5,902 nucleotides of DNA from an uncultured Chlorobiaceae bacterium (GTDB lineage: Bacteria > Bacteroidota > Chlorobiia > Chlorobiales > Chlorobiaceae). The stretch lies in contig CAIVCU010000219.1 of the NCBI GenBank assembly GCA_903904495.1, positions 1 to 5,902 on the forward strand, given 5' to 3'. How positions within the stretch are numbered: position 1 is the first letter of the stretch; the number at the start of each line of letters is the position of its first letter. Positions 1-5,902 of this stretch are shown one piece after another. The translations under genes and the position numbers were made by a program. The notes beneath the pieces were generated by a model. It had not been told where the DNA came from, did no database searches, and saw only the letters and a list, made by a program, of their open reading frames with translations.

Positions 1-842
1 ATAAACAGGGCATTACCGACAAACTTGACTCTGTTCATGAGCGGCGACGTCCGGGGAATCAGACGGTTCAGGGCGAGTCCGCTGAAAAACGCACCGATAA
101 TGGCCTCAACACCTGCTGCTTCAGCAAGAAAACCTCCAAAAAAAACCATTGCCAGGACAAAGAGATACTGGAGTACACTGTCATCAAATCGCTTGAAAAA
201 CCAGCGGGCTATTACAGGAAAAAGCAGCAGAACAATAAGGCTGAAAAGCGTCAGCCCGACCAGAAGCCTTATCCAGAATCCTGTCATCACCTCGCCTGAT
301 GACATTCCGGCAATAACTGCCAGCACCAGCAACGCAAGGGTATCGGTGATAATGGTGCCACCAATGGCAATAGTGACCGCCTTGTTCGTTGAAACACCAA
401 GCTTGCTGACTACGGGATAGACTATGAGCGTATGAGAGGCAAAAATACTGCCGATAAGAATGGAGGAAAACAGCGAAAAATCAAGAATATAGAGGCCTAC
501 AAGAATACCGAGAACAATAGCAATGGAAAAGGTGTAAATACCGAACAGGATACTGTTTCTGCTGTTTTTCCGGAAATCTTCAACATCAATTTCAAGTCCG
601 GCAAGAAACATGATATAGAGCAAACCTACCGTCCCGAACAGAATAATACTGCTGTCACGAAGCATCAGATTAAACCCATGGGGTCCAATCACCGCTCCGG
701 CAATAATAAGACTGATCAGACTGGGAATTTTCAGCCGGTTAAGAAGAACCGGTGCAAAAAGAATGATAAACAGTATCAGTGAAAACTGTAATACCGGATT
801 CTTCAACGGCAATGAAATATCAATCAGGCTCATCAACACCAT
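1..842 (-). CDS. CPA2-family cation:proton antiporter (KefB/NapA-like membrane domain), C-terminal part outside the window
   Basis: This is an inner-membrane protein of the Na_H_Exchanger family (CPA2), expected to exchange Na+ or K+ for protons. It reads on the minus strand from ATG at 842 with no stop for 280 codons, then leaves the window. The protein is very hydrophobic, with about eight or nine membrane segments. Family hallmarks are GPHG at residues 53-56, FLAGLEID at 79-86 and GAFFSGLALNR at 250-260. The segment expected to hold the ion-binding acid reads GGTIITDTLALL (161-172), giving Thr166-Asp167 where many relatives have Asp-Asp or Asn-Asp. An in-frame TAA lies just upstream of the start. 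A second ATG at 833 is possible, and neither has a strong ribosome binding site. Any C-terminal TrkA-N or USP-type domain would lie outside the window, so the ion and the exact subfamily cannot be set. The family call is secure. Confidence 0.9.
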   Translation of the reverse strand, partial: MVLMSLIDISLPLKNPVLQFSLILFIILFAPVLLNRLKIPSLISLIIAGAVIGPHGFNLMLRDSSIILFGTVGLLYIMFLAGLEIDVEDFRKNSRNSILFGIYTFSIAIVLGILVGLYILDFSLFSSILIGSIFASHTLIVYPVVSKLGVSTNKAVTIAIGGTIITDTLALLVLAVIAGMSSGEVMTGFWIRLLVGLTLFSLIVLLLFPVIARWFFKRFDDSVLQYLFVLAMVFFGGFLAEAAGVEAIIGAFFSGLALNRLIPRTSPLMNRVKFVGNALF

Positions 843-1245
843 CGCTATAGAATCCAGAAGTTACGCTCTACACCTGCTGCCATTTTTTATATGCAGCTTC
901 AATACCCTCTAAAAAATTCGGCAATACTGTAAGAAGAGCTCAGGAATCCGAGTCCGCACCATTGAAAAACAACAACAGAATGCGATCATATTTTCAACCG
1001 GAAAAATAACTTGTCCGGAAACAAATATGCATATCTTTTCAGTTGATCACAAACCACCCCGAAGACAAGAGTGAGGTTTTGAAAGCGTCAGCATGAAAAT
1101 TTCAAACAGATTCACTTGACTTGCGCCAACACTTTTTATTTTCTTTTTTTACGGACTGTGCTTTACCTTTCTTTCGTTATCGCTCAGGGAAAGGTCTGCC
1201 GGGATGGCGGGGTTGTAATTCAGTCAGGAACAGGTTCACTTAAGC
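843..1245. other. Divergent intergenic region, about 400 bp, no gene recognised
   Basis: This gap separates the minus-strand antiporter from plus-strand proB. Frames on both strands are short: ATG-initiated frames at 979, 1027 and 1093 on the plus strand end after roughly 8-15 codons, and none has a good ribosome binding site. A T-rich tract (1133-1149) follows TTGACT at 1116-1121, but no good -10 sits at 16-18 bp, so the proB promoter cannot be placed firmly. A weak 6-bp inverted repeat, CCTTTC with GAAAGG, lies around 1165-1195. I see no tRNA, known riboswitch, IS end or CRISPR. It probably holds both divergent promoters and the proB leader. Confidence 0.6.
886..913 (-). promoter_or_regulatory. 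Possible sigma70-type promoter of the antiporter gene
   Basis: Read on the minus strand, TTTAGA (908-913) and TATAAA (886-891) are separated by 16 bp. They match the -35 and -10 consensus at four and five of six positions. Transcription would start near 879, about 37 nt before the ATG at 842, which is a normal leader length. The region is AT-rich, so a chance match is quite possible. Confidence 0.3.
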
Positions 1246-2331
1246 ATGAAAAATCTACATCCGATCTATAGAAAAATTGTCGTAAAAGTCGGCTCGAATG
1301 TCATCACCGGTAAAAACGGGGAGCTTGATCTTGAGATTCTCAAGAGCCTTACCGCTCAGATCGCGCAACTTCAGTCCATGGGAATCCAGATCATTCTCGT
1401 TTCATCGGGTGCCGTCAGTGCCGGACGATCTGTCATACAACCATCCGGGACCCTGACGCCGGTTGCTGCAAGGCAGATACTTGCATCAACCGGACAAATA
1501 AAACTGATCAGCACTTATAATGAACTCTTTCTCGGGCATAACCTGATCACCGCGCAGATTCTTGTCACAAAAGGAGATTTTCGGGACCGTCAGCACTATC
1601 TCAACATGCAGACATGCTTTACAGCTCTTCTGCAGCAGAGTATCATCCCCGTTGTCAATGAAAACGATGCCGTGTCAGTAACCGAGCTCATGTTTACCGA
1701 CAATGATGAGCTTTCCGGCCTTATTGCATCAATGATGGATGTTGAAGGTTATATCATTCTCTCACATGTTGATGGTCTGTTTGACCTTAAAACAGGAGAT
1801 GGGGCTATCATCCCGGAAATCGATCCATCAACAAAACATTTCCACCAGTACATCCAGCCGGGAAAATCTGAATTCGGAAGAGGAGGCATGCTGACCAAGT
1901 GCCATATAGCACAGAAACTCTCAAGGCTCGGCATTACGGTTCATATAGCCAACGGACGAACGCCTGATATTCTGCTGTCGATTCTCGGCGGAAAACAAAC
2001 CGGCACAAAATTTCTTCCGCAAAAGCCGACCCACGGACCAAAACGCTGGATTGCAAACAGCGAAGGTCTTGAAAAGGGAGCGGTCACGATCAACAAGGGA
2101 GCCGAAACGGCACTGGTCAGTGATGAACAGGCTAACAGCCTCCTGCCGATCGGTATTGAGTCGGTGGAAGGGATATTCTTTAAGGGGGATATCATAAAAA
2201 TCTGCTCAAAAGAAGGTCAGGCTATCGGTTACGGGATGGCACAGTACAGCTCGGACAAAACACTTACGATCCTTGGACAAAAAGGCCATAAACCATTAAT
2301 CCACTATGATTATCTTTATATAACACCTTGA
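1246..2331 (+). CDS. proB: Glutamate 5-kinase (gamma-glutamyl kinase), first enzyme of proline synthesis
   Basis: ProB is a cytoplasmic enzyme that phosphorylates L-glutamate with ATP to give gamma-glutamyl phosphate, the committed step of proline synthesis. At 361 residues it has the full two-domain length (E. coli ProB is 367). The amino acid kinase domain covers about 10-255: IVVKVGSN (11-18, Lys14 for phosphate binding), VSSGAVSAGR (52-61), VVNENDAVS (136-144), TDNDELSG (151-158) and GRGGMLTK (211-218, Lys218). A PUA domain follows at about 270-353, with KGAVTINKGA near 277-286. The active-site residues known from E. coli ProB all have counterparts. Proline feedback inhibition is usual for the family and cannot be judged here. 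The start is ATG at 1246, with AGGAACAGG (1226-1234) about 11 nt upstream as a rather distant ribosome binding site. proA follows 28 bp downstream. Confidence 0.97.
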   Translation: MKNLHPIYRKIVVKVGSNVITGKNGELDLEILKSLTAQIAQLQSMGIQIILVSSGAVSAGRSVIQPSGTLTPVAARQILASTGQIKLISTYNELFLGHNLITAQILVTKGDFRDRQHYLNMQTCFTALLQQSIIPVVNENDAVSVTELMFTDNDELSGLIASMMDVEGYIILSHVDGLFDLKTGDGAIIPEIDPSTKHFHQYIQPGKSEFGRGGMLTKCHIAQKLSRLGITVHIANGRTPDILLSILGGKQTGTKFLPQKPTHGPKRWIANSEGLEKGAVTINKGAETALVSDEQANSLLPIGIESVEGIFFKGDIIKICSKEGQAIGYGMAQYSSDKTLTILGQKGHKPLIHYDYLYITP

Positions 2332-2359
2332 AACAGCGAAAAGCACTTTAGGAACAACC

Positions 2360-3613
2360 ATGCAGGAAACCATCACGCAACAGCTCAAAGCTGTCCAGCA
2401 GGCAAGCCGGGAGATCGTGACACTCAGCGATGCCACTATCAACACATTATTGCTTGATCTTGCCGACAGTATTCCATCACATCAGGAACTCATACTCAAC
2501 GCCAACAGGAAAGATCTCGATCGTATGGATCAGGCTGATCCGATGTACGACAGGCTTCTCCTGAACGCTGCACGTCTTGAAGCCATTGCCGGTGATATCC
2601 GCAATGTCGCTACGTTACCTTCGCCTCTTGATCTTACCCTTGAAGAGCGGACCCTGCCCAATGGACTTGAGCTGAGAAAAGTTTCGGTTCCAATAGGAGT
2701 AATCGGCATCATCTATGAAGCCCGTCCCAATGTGACCTTCGATGTTTTCGCTCTCTGTCTGAAATCCGGCAATGCTACCGTACTGAAGGGAGGAAGTGAT
2801 GCCATGTATTCGAACATTGCCATTGTTGACCTGATCCATACTGTGCTGAAGAAGCATGCCATCAATCCCGACACGCTCTACCAGTTACCTTCTGAACGGG
2901 AGGCTGCTGCCGTCATGCTCAATGCTGTCGGTTTTATCGATATGATCATTCCCAGGGGCAGTCAGAAACTGATCGACTTTGTCCGTAATAATGCAAAGGT
3001 TCCGGTCATCGAAACCGGTGCGGGTATTGTGCATACCTATTTCGATAAAAGCGGCAATCTCGAGCTTGGTCAAAAGATCATCTTCAATGAAAAAACCCGC
3101 CGTCCAAGCGTCTGCAATGCGCTTGATACTCTTGTGATCCACGAGGATCGGCTTGATGATCTTGCCCGGCTTGTCAGTCCACTGGCGGAAAAAGAGGTAG
3201 TTCTTTTTGCGGATGAAGCTGCTTACCAGAAACTGCAGGGCATTTACCCCGACGGACTGCTGCACAGGGCTAAACCGGAACATTTCGGCACCGAGTTCCT
3301 CTCCCTGAAAATGTCGATAAAAACAGTTGCATCCCTGGAAGAAGCGCTTGAACACATCGCCCACTACAGCTCGCGCCACAGTGAGGCAATTATTACAGAT
3401 GACACCGTAACAAAAGAAACATTTTTAAAACGGGTTGATGCTGCGGTTGTCTATGCAAACACTTCAACAGCATTCACCGATGGCGCCCAGTTCGGACTTG
3501 GTGCTGAAATCGGCATCAGCACACAGAAACTCCATGCACGAGGTCCTATGGCCCTGAAAGAGCTCACAACCTACAAATGGATTATAGAGGGTAACGGCCA
3601 AACCAGACCTTAA
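2360..3613 (+). CDS. proA: Gamma-glutamyl phosphate reductase (glutamate-5-semialdehyde dehydrogenase)
   Basis: ProA reduces the labile gamma-glutamyl phosphate made by ProB to glutamate 5-semialdehyde using NADPH. The product cyclises to pyrroline-5-carboxylate, the substrate of ProC, which is not encoded here. The 417 residues equal the E. coli length. The aldehyde-dehydrogenase fold is clear: PIGVIGIIYEARPNVT (111-126) and LKGGSDA (142-148) in the cofactor-binding part, IPRGSQKLIDFV (197-208), PVIETGAG (215-222), the catalytic Cys252 in RRPSVCNAL (247-255), SRHSEAIIT (338-346), and the family signature FGLGAEIGISTQKLHARGP (378-396). ATG at 2360 has AGGA at 2350-2353 at good spacing. It sits between proB and lolD in one tight operon, so ProB and ProA are probably made together, which suits passing on an unstable intermediate. 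Confidence 0.97.
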   Translation: MQETITQQLKAVQQASREIVTLSDATINTLLLDLADSIPSHQELILNANRKDLDRMDQADPMYDRLLLNAARLEAIAGDIRNVATLPSPLDLTLEERTLPNGLELRKVSVPIGVIGIIYEARPNVTFDVFALCLKSGNATVLKGGSDAMYSNIAIVDLIHTVLKKHAINPDTLYQLPSEREAAAVMLNAVGFIDMIIPRGSQKLIDFVRNNAKVPVIETGAGIVHTYFDKSGNLELGQKIIFNEKTRRPSVCNALDTLVIHEDRLDDLARLVSPLAEKEVVLFADEAAYQKLQGIYPDGLLHRAKPEHFGTEFLSLKMSIKTVASLEEALEHIAHYSSRHSEAIITDDTVTKETFLKRVDAAVVYANTSTAFTDGAQFGLGAEIGISTQKLHARGPMALKELTTYKWIIEGNGQTRP

Positions 3614-3619
3614 TACAAC

Positions 3620-4312
3620 ATGCTCGAAGCAAAAAACATCAGCAAATCCTATACACTTCCAGGCCAGCGAACCATACCCATACTGCGCGGAATAAATCTT
3701 TCGCTCGGTGAAGGTGAAATGGTGACGGTTATCGGAGCTTCGGGCAGCGGGAAAACCACAATGCTGAATATGCTCGGCACCCTCGACACACCGGTCGGAG
3801 GCGAAATACTGTTTGACGGGGAAGAGCTGTTCATGAATAAAAAATACTCTCTCTCGCAAAAAGCGCTGGCAAAATTCAGGAACCGCAAGATTGGTTTTGT
3901 CTTCCAGTTCCACCACCTGCTCTCTGACTTTACCGCTATTGAAAATGTGGCCATGCCGGAGTTCATTGCCACAGGAAAGCTCCAGCCGGCAAAAAAACAT
4001 GCCGGGGAACTGCTTGCAGGACTCGGACTCAGTGAACGCTTTGAGCACCTTCCCTCAGAGCTCTCCGGCGGCGAACAGCAGAGGGTCGCGATTGCACGCG
4101 CCCTGATGAATAACCCGAAACTTGTTCTGGCGGATGAACCAAGCGGCAACCTTGACAGCACAAACAGCCGTATGCTCTACGAGCTTATGGCAAAGCTGAG
4201 CAAGGAGCGCCGAACCTCTTTTATCATCGTTACCCACAACGAGGATTACGCCTCCATGTCCGACCGATGCCTTCGGATGCAGGATGGACTGCTGAATAGT
4301 TGCGGGGAGTGA
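3620..4312 (+). CDS. lolD: ABC transporter ATPase, LolD type (lipoprotein release from the inner membrane)
   Basis: The product is a 230-residue cytoplasmic ATPase with every ABC motif: Walker A GASGSGKT (39-46), Q-loop Gln96, signature LSGGEQQR (148-155), Walker B LVLADEP (168-174), D-loop SGNLD (175-179) and H-loop His206. The segment FVFQFHHLLSDFTAIENVAMP (93-113) is the typical LolD form of the Q-loop region. It points to LolD within the LolD/MacB/FtsE group, where ATP use by LolCDE frees outer-membrane lipoproteins for carriage by LolA. No LolC/LolE permease is encoded here, so the role rests on the ATPase alone; a MacB-like exporter ATPase is the main alternative. The gene starts 6 bp after the proA stop and in the same frame, making ATG 3620 the first possible ATG. 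It lacks a clear ribosome binding site, which suggests translation coupled to proA. Confidence 0.88.
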   Translation: MLEAKNISKSYTLPGQRTIPILRGINLSLGEGEMVTVIGASGSGKTTMLNMLGTLDTPVGGEILFDGEELFMNKKYSLSQKALAKFRNRKIGFVFQFHHLLSDFTAIENVAMPEFIATGKLQPAKKHAGELLAGLGLSERFEHLPSELSGGEQQRVAIARALMNNPKLVLADEPSGNLDSTNSRMLYELMAKLSKERRTSFIIVTHNEDYASMSDRCLRMQDGLLNSCGE

Positions 4313-4325
4313 AACAATGATAATC

Positions 4326-4354
4326 TTGCTTTTGCAAAAAAAGATAACTATCAT
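4326..4354 (+). promoter_or_regulatory. Possible vapBC promoter overlapping the inverted repeat
   Basis: TTGCTT (4326-4331) and TATCAT (4349-4354) are 17 bp apart and match the -35 and -10 consensus at three and five of six positions. Transcription would start near 4361, leaving a leader of about 32 nt that includes the vapB ribosome binding site. The -10 lies inside the palindrome 4343-4365, as expected if VapB-VapC represses its own promoter. A better-matching pair (TTGATA 4354-4359, TATAAA 4378-4383) would start RNA at about the vapB ATG and lose the ribosome binding site, so I prefer the first. Confidence 0.35.
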
Positions 4355-4365
4355 TGATAGTTATC
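4343..4365. repeat. Perfect inverted repeat before vapB, likely operator and possible terminator
   Basis: Two 10-bp arms, GATAACTATC and GATAGTTATC, are exactly complementary and flank a 3-nt centre, ATT. An A-run (4336-4342) precedes the repeat and a T-run (4373-4378) follows 7 nt after it. VapB proteins of the AbrB-like type usually bind inverted repeats in their own promoters, so an operator role fits the position 28 bp before the vapB ATG. The hairpin plus T-run could instead, or also, end the proBA-lolD transcript. Its all-but-AT stem and the gap before the T-run make it a weak terminator by the usual rules. Confidence 0.6.
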
Positions 4366-4381
4366 AATTGCGTTTTTTATA

Positions 4382-4388
4382 AAGGAGG
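4382..4388 (+). promoter_or_regulatory. Strong ribosome binding site of vapB
   Basis: AAGGAGG ends 4 nt before ATG 4393. It is the best Shine-Dalgarno sequence in the window and fixes the vapB start. The same frame is open further upstream to a TTG at 4354, but that codon lies inside the palindrome and has no ribosome binding site. High antitoxin synthesis relative to toxin would suit a toxin-antitoxin pair. Confidence 0.85.
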
Positions 4389-4392
4389 AAGT

Positions 4393-4626
4393 ATGGATAC
4401 TGCGCGCATTTTTCCATCCGGACGAAGTCAGGCTGTCCGTTTACCAAAAGAGTACCGGTTTGATGGCAGCGATGTAATGATCAAGCATTTCGGTAATGGA
4501 GTTTTACTTTTGCCGATTGATAAATCATGGGCAATGCTTGAAACTGCTCTGCAGGAGTTTGAACCAGGGTTTCAATTGCAAAGAGAGCAGCCTGAAGAAC
4601 AGAATCGAGAGGAGATGGCTCCGTGA
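4393..4626 (+). CDS. vapB: VapB-type antitoxin with an AbrB/MazE-like DNA-binding domain
   Basis: This 77-residue protein is the antitoxin of a type II toxin-antitoxin pair. Residues 1-47 form a swapped-hairpin AbrB-like domain with the familiar VapB pattern: TARIFPSGRSQAVRLPKEYRF (3-23), then VMIKHFGNGVLLLP (28-41). Two copies normally pair to bind operator DNA. The acidic, Gln/Glu-rich tail (about 45-77) should wrap the PIN toxin and block its active site, and would be the part cut by cellular proteases. The ATG at 4393 is set by AAGGAGG just upstream. The stop overlaps the vapC start in GTGA (4623-4626), so the two are translated together with the antitoxin first. The palindrome at 4343-4365 is the likely binding site for self-repression. 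Its RNA or protein targets beyond VapC cannot be read from sequence. Confidence 0.93.
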   Translation: MDTARIFPSGRSQAVRLPKEYRFDGSDVMIKHFGNGVLLLPIDKSWAMLETALQEFEPGFQLQREQPEEQNREEMAP

Positions 4627-5024
4627 GCTACCTGCTTGACACCAATATCTGCATTTATATTATCAATGCACAACCAACGCATGTTCTGGAGCGGTTCAGG
4701 CAAGAAAGCATCGGGAACATAGGGATTTCGAGCATTACAGCCGCTGAGCTGGCATTTGGCGTCATAAAAAGCGGTTCCGACAAAAACCGGCGGGCTCTTG
4801 AAATGTTTTTTGCACCGCTTGAACTGTTTCCTTTTGATGACTCGGCTATCTGGCATTACGGCGAGATACGAACTGAGCTTGAAAGAAGAGGAGAACCAAT
4901 CGGATCACTTGACACCATGATTGCTGCTCACGCCAAAGCACTGAATGCAGTTCTCGTCACCAATAACACCAAAGAGTTCAGTCGGGTAAAAGGAGTGACT
5001 ATTGAAAATTGGGCAGTATTATAA
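4623..5024 (+). CDS. vapC: VapC toxin, PIN-domain ribonuclease
   Basis: This 133-residue single PIN domain is a Mg2+-dependent RNase toxin held inactive by VapB. The acidic catalytic set is complete: Asp6 in LLDTN (4-8), Glu42 in AAEL (40-43) and Asp97 in PIGSLDTMIAAHA (92-104), with Asn114/Asn115 in LVTNNTKEFSRV (111-122) at the fourth site. The overall pattern, including TNNTKEFSRV, resembles the enteric VapC group that cuts initiator tRNA(fMet). The same target here is only inference. Translation starts at GTG 4623, 4 bp inside vapB, with GAGAGGAG (4607-4614) 8 nt upstream. The GTG start and overlap fit coupled and lower toxin synthesis. No residue is missing, so the toxin is probably active. 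The stop is 13 bp before the ATG of the hydrolase. Confidence 0.95.
   Translation: MSYLLDTNICIYIINAQPTHVLERFRQESIGNIGISSITAAELAFGVIKSGSDKNRRALEMFFAPLELFPFDDSAIWHYGEIRTELERRGEPIGSLDTMIAAHAKALNAVLVTNNTKEFSRVKGVTIENWAVL
4991..4995 (+). promoter_or_regulatory. Ribosome binding site inside vapC for a TTG start of the hydrolase
   Basis: AGGAG, within AAAAGGAG (4988-4995), lies 6 nt before TTG 5002, which is in frame with the alpha/beta hydrolase. An in-frame TGA (4996-4998) just upstream makes this TTG the earliest possible start. ATG 5038 has no comparable signal, so this site may decide the true start. Confidence 0.45.
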
Positions 5025-5037
5025 GCTGCTAATAACC

Positions 5038-5902
5038 ATGTCTGAAAGAACAATGCAGAGTGCTCCGGGAGCTGATGGCGAAATCGGGCTTCCGGTCTCT
5101 GCTGGCTACCACTTTACTGAGGTAAACGGGTTCAATGTTCATTACCGGTTTGCCGGCAACGGGAAGCCGCTAGTTGTGCTGCTGCATGGCAGTTTTCTGA
5201 GTCTCAGATCATGGCGGCTTGTTTTTGACGGGCTGGCTGATACAGCATCGGTCATTGCATTCGACCGGCCTGCTTTCGGCATGACTTCACGCCCTCTGCC
5301 CTCAATGGGGACTAAGGTAAGTTATACTCCTGAAGCCCAGAGTGACCTGGTTATCGCTCTCATAAAAAAACTCGGGTTCAACAAGGCTGTGCTGGTTGGA
5401 AATTCAACGGGCGGCACTATAGCACTTCTGACTGCACTGCGCAACCCTGAATGTGTTGCGGGTCTGGTGCTGGCTGATGCCATGATTTATAGCGGCTATG
5501 CTACCAGCGAGGTGCCTGCATTTATAAAACCGGCCTTGAAAATGATGAGCCCTCTCTTTGCCAGTTTGATGAAAGTTATGATCACAAGGCTTTATGATCG
5601 CCTTATTCGTGCCATGTGGTTCAACAAGGAACGGCTTGGAAGTGACGTTCTGGCCGCATTTCGCCATGACCTGATGACTGGTAACTGGTCGAGAGCTTTC
5701 TGGGAGCTTTTCAGTGAAACTCATCATCTCCAGCTGGATGAACGGCTGAAAACCTTGTCGCGCCCATCCCTCGTCATTACCGGAGAACACGATTCAATGG
5801 TAAAAAAAGAGGAGAGCATCAGGCTTGCCAATGAGCTTCCATGCGCAGAACTGGTGGTTGTCCCCGATTGCGGACATCTTCCACAGGAAGAAATGCCGGA
5901 GG
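5038..5902 (+). CDS. Alpha/beta hydrolase, C-terminus outside the window
   Basis: This is an alpha/beta-hydrolase-fold enzyme of unknown substrate, probably an esterase-like cytoplasmic hydrolase; no signal peptide is seen. Counting from ATG 5038, 288 codons are open to the window edge. LLHGSF (48-53) forms the oxyanion region and FDRPAFGMTSRP (75-86) follows. The nucleophile elbow is GNSTGG (121-126, Ser123), the acid is Asp252 in GEHD, and the base is His280 in CGHLPQ, so the triad is complete and only the last few residues should be missing. Residues about 150-235 form a helical cap. Residues 1-24 are not part of the fold. A TTG at 5002 with a better ribosome binding site would add 12 residues and overlap vapC by 23 bp. 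It may be transcribed with vapBC, though no functional link is evident. Confidence 0.88.
   Translation, partial: MSERTMQSAPGADGEIGLPVSAGYHFTEVNGFNVHYRFAGNGKPLVVLLHGSFLSLRSWRLVFDGLADTASVIAFDRPAFGMTSRPLPSMGTKVSYTPEAQSDLVIALIKKLGFNKAVLVGNSTGGTIALLTALRNPECVAGLVLADAMIYSGYATSEVPAFIKPALKMMSPLFASLMKVMITRLYDRLIRAMWFNKERLGSDVLAAFRHDLMTGNWSRAFWELFSETHHLQLDERLKTLSRPSLVITGEHDSMVKKEESIRLANELPCAELVVVPDCGHLPQEEMPE

Noticed and set aside
25..782. Plus-strand open frames at 25-420 and 432-782
   Set aside because: They lie opposite the antiporter. Their products are basic and low in complexity with no family likeness, while the minus strand gives a clear membrane protein through the same bases.
1116..1142. Promoter for proB: TTGACT with TATTTT
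   Set aside because: The -35 is good, but the best -10 leaves only a 15-bp spacer, and the area is T-rich enough for chance matches.
2885..3379. Minus-strand frame of 164 codons inside proA
   Set aside because: It is antisense to a well-conserved enzyme, and its product has no recognisable domain. The other minus-strand frames within proB, proA, lolD and vapC fail for the same reason.
3429..3540. Change in the ProA motif near residues 367-375 (NTSTAFTDG instead of the common NASTRFTDG)
   Set aside because: The position after the second Thr varies in the family as I recall it, and all catalytic residues are intact.
3464..4161. Minus-strand frames of 194 and 170 codons across the proA end and lolD
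   Set aside because: They overlap each other and conserved ABC motifs on the other strand, and they have no family likeness.
4354..4392. Longer VapB starting at TTG 4354
   Set aside because: The extra 13 codons cover half the palindrome and the ribosome binding site of the ATG at 4393. VapB proteins normally begin just before the TARIF-like strand.
5404..5790. Minus-strand frame of 128 codons
   Set aside because: It is antisense to the core of the hydrolase, including the region after its nucleophile, and resembles nothing.

Overview
The window looks like an ordinary chromosomal stretch of a Gram-negative bacterium. Medium GC, a proB-proA-lolD gene order and protein sequences resembling those of green sulfur bacteria suggest the Chlorobium/Pelodictyon group. 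That assignment is inference from recalled protein style and was not tested by a search. A lolD-type ATPase implies an outer membrane.

Layout. (1) Positions 1-842, minus strand: the first 280 codons of a CPA2-family cation:proton antiporter, cut by the left edge of the window. (2) 843-1245: a gap of about 400 bp between two divergent genes, with a possible antiporter promoter but no convincing gene. (3) 1246-4312, plus strand: a compact operon of proB (glutamate 5-kinase), proA (gamma-glutamyl phosphate reductase) and a lolD-like ABC ATPase. Gaps are 28 bp and 6 bp. (4) 4313-4392: an AT-rich spacer with a perfect 10+10 bp inverted repeat, a possible promoter and a strong ribosome binding site. 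(5) 4393-5024: a vapB-vapC type II toxin-antitoxin pair overlapping by 4 bp. (6) 5038 (or 5002) to 5902: an alpha/beta hydrolase that lacks only its last residues, cut by the right edge.

How the genes work together. ProB and ProA carry out the first two steps of proline synthesis from glutamate. The third enzyme, ProC, is not here. LolD would power release of lipoproteins from the inner membrane, but its membrane partners are not in the window, so its place behind proBA looks like shared transcription rather than shared function. VapB and VapC are a self-contained antitoxin and PIN-domain RNase that probably has its own promoter and operator. The hydrolase follows so closely that it may be transcribed with vapBC.

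I do not see a new biological system here. The points most worth a second look are the palindrome before vapB, the competing TTG start of the hydrolase inside the end of vapC, and the Thr-Asp pair at the expected ion-binding site of the antiporter.
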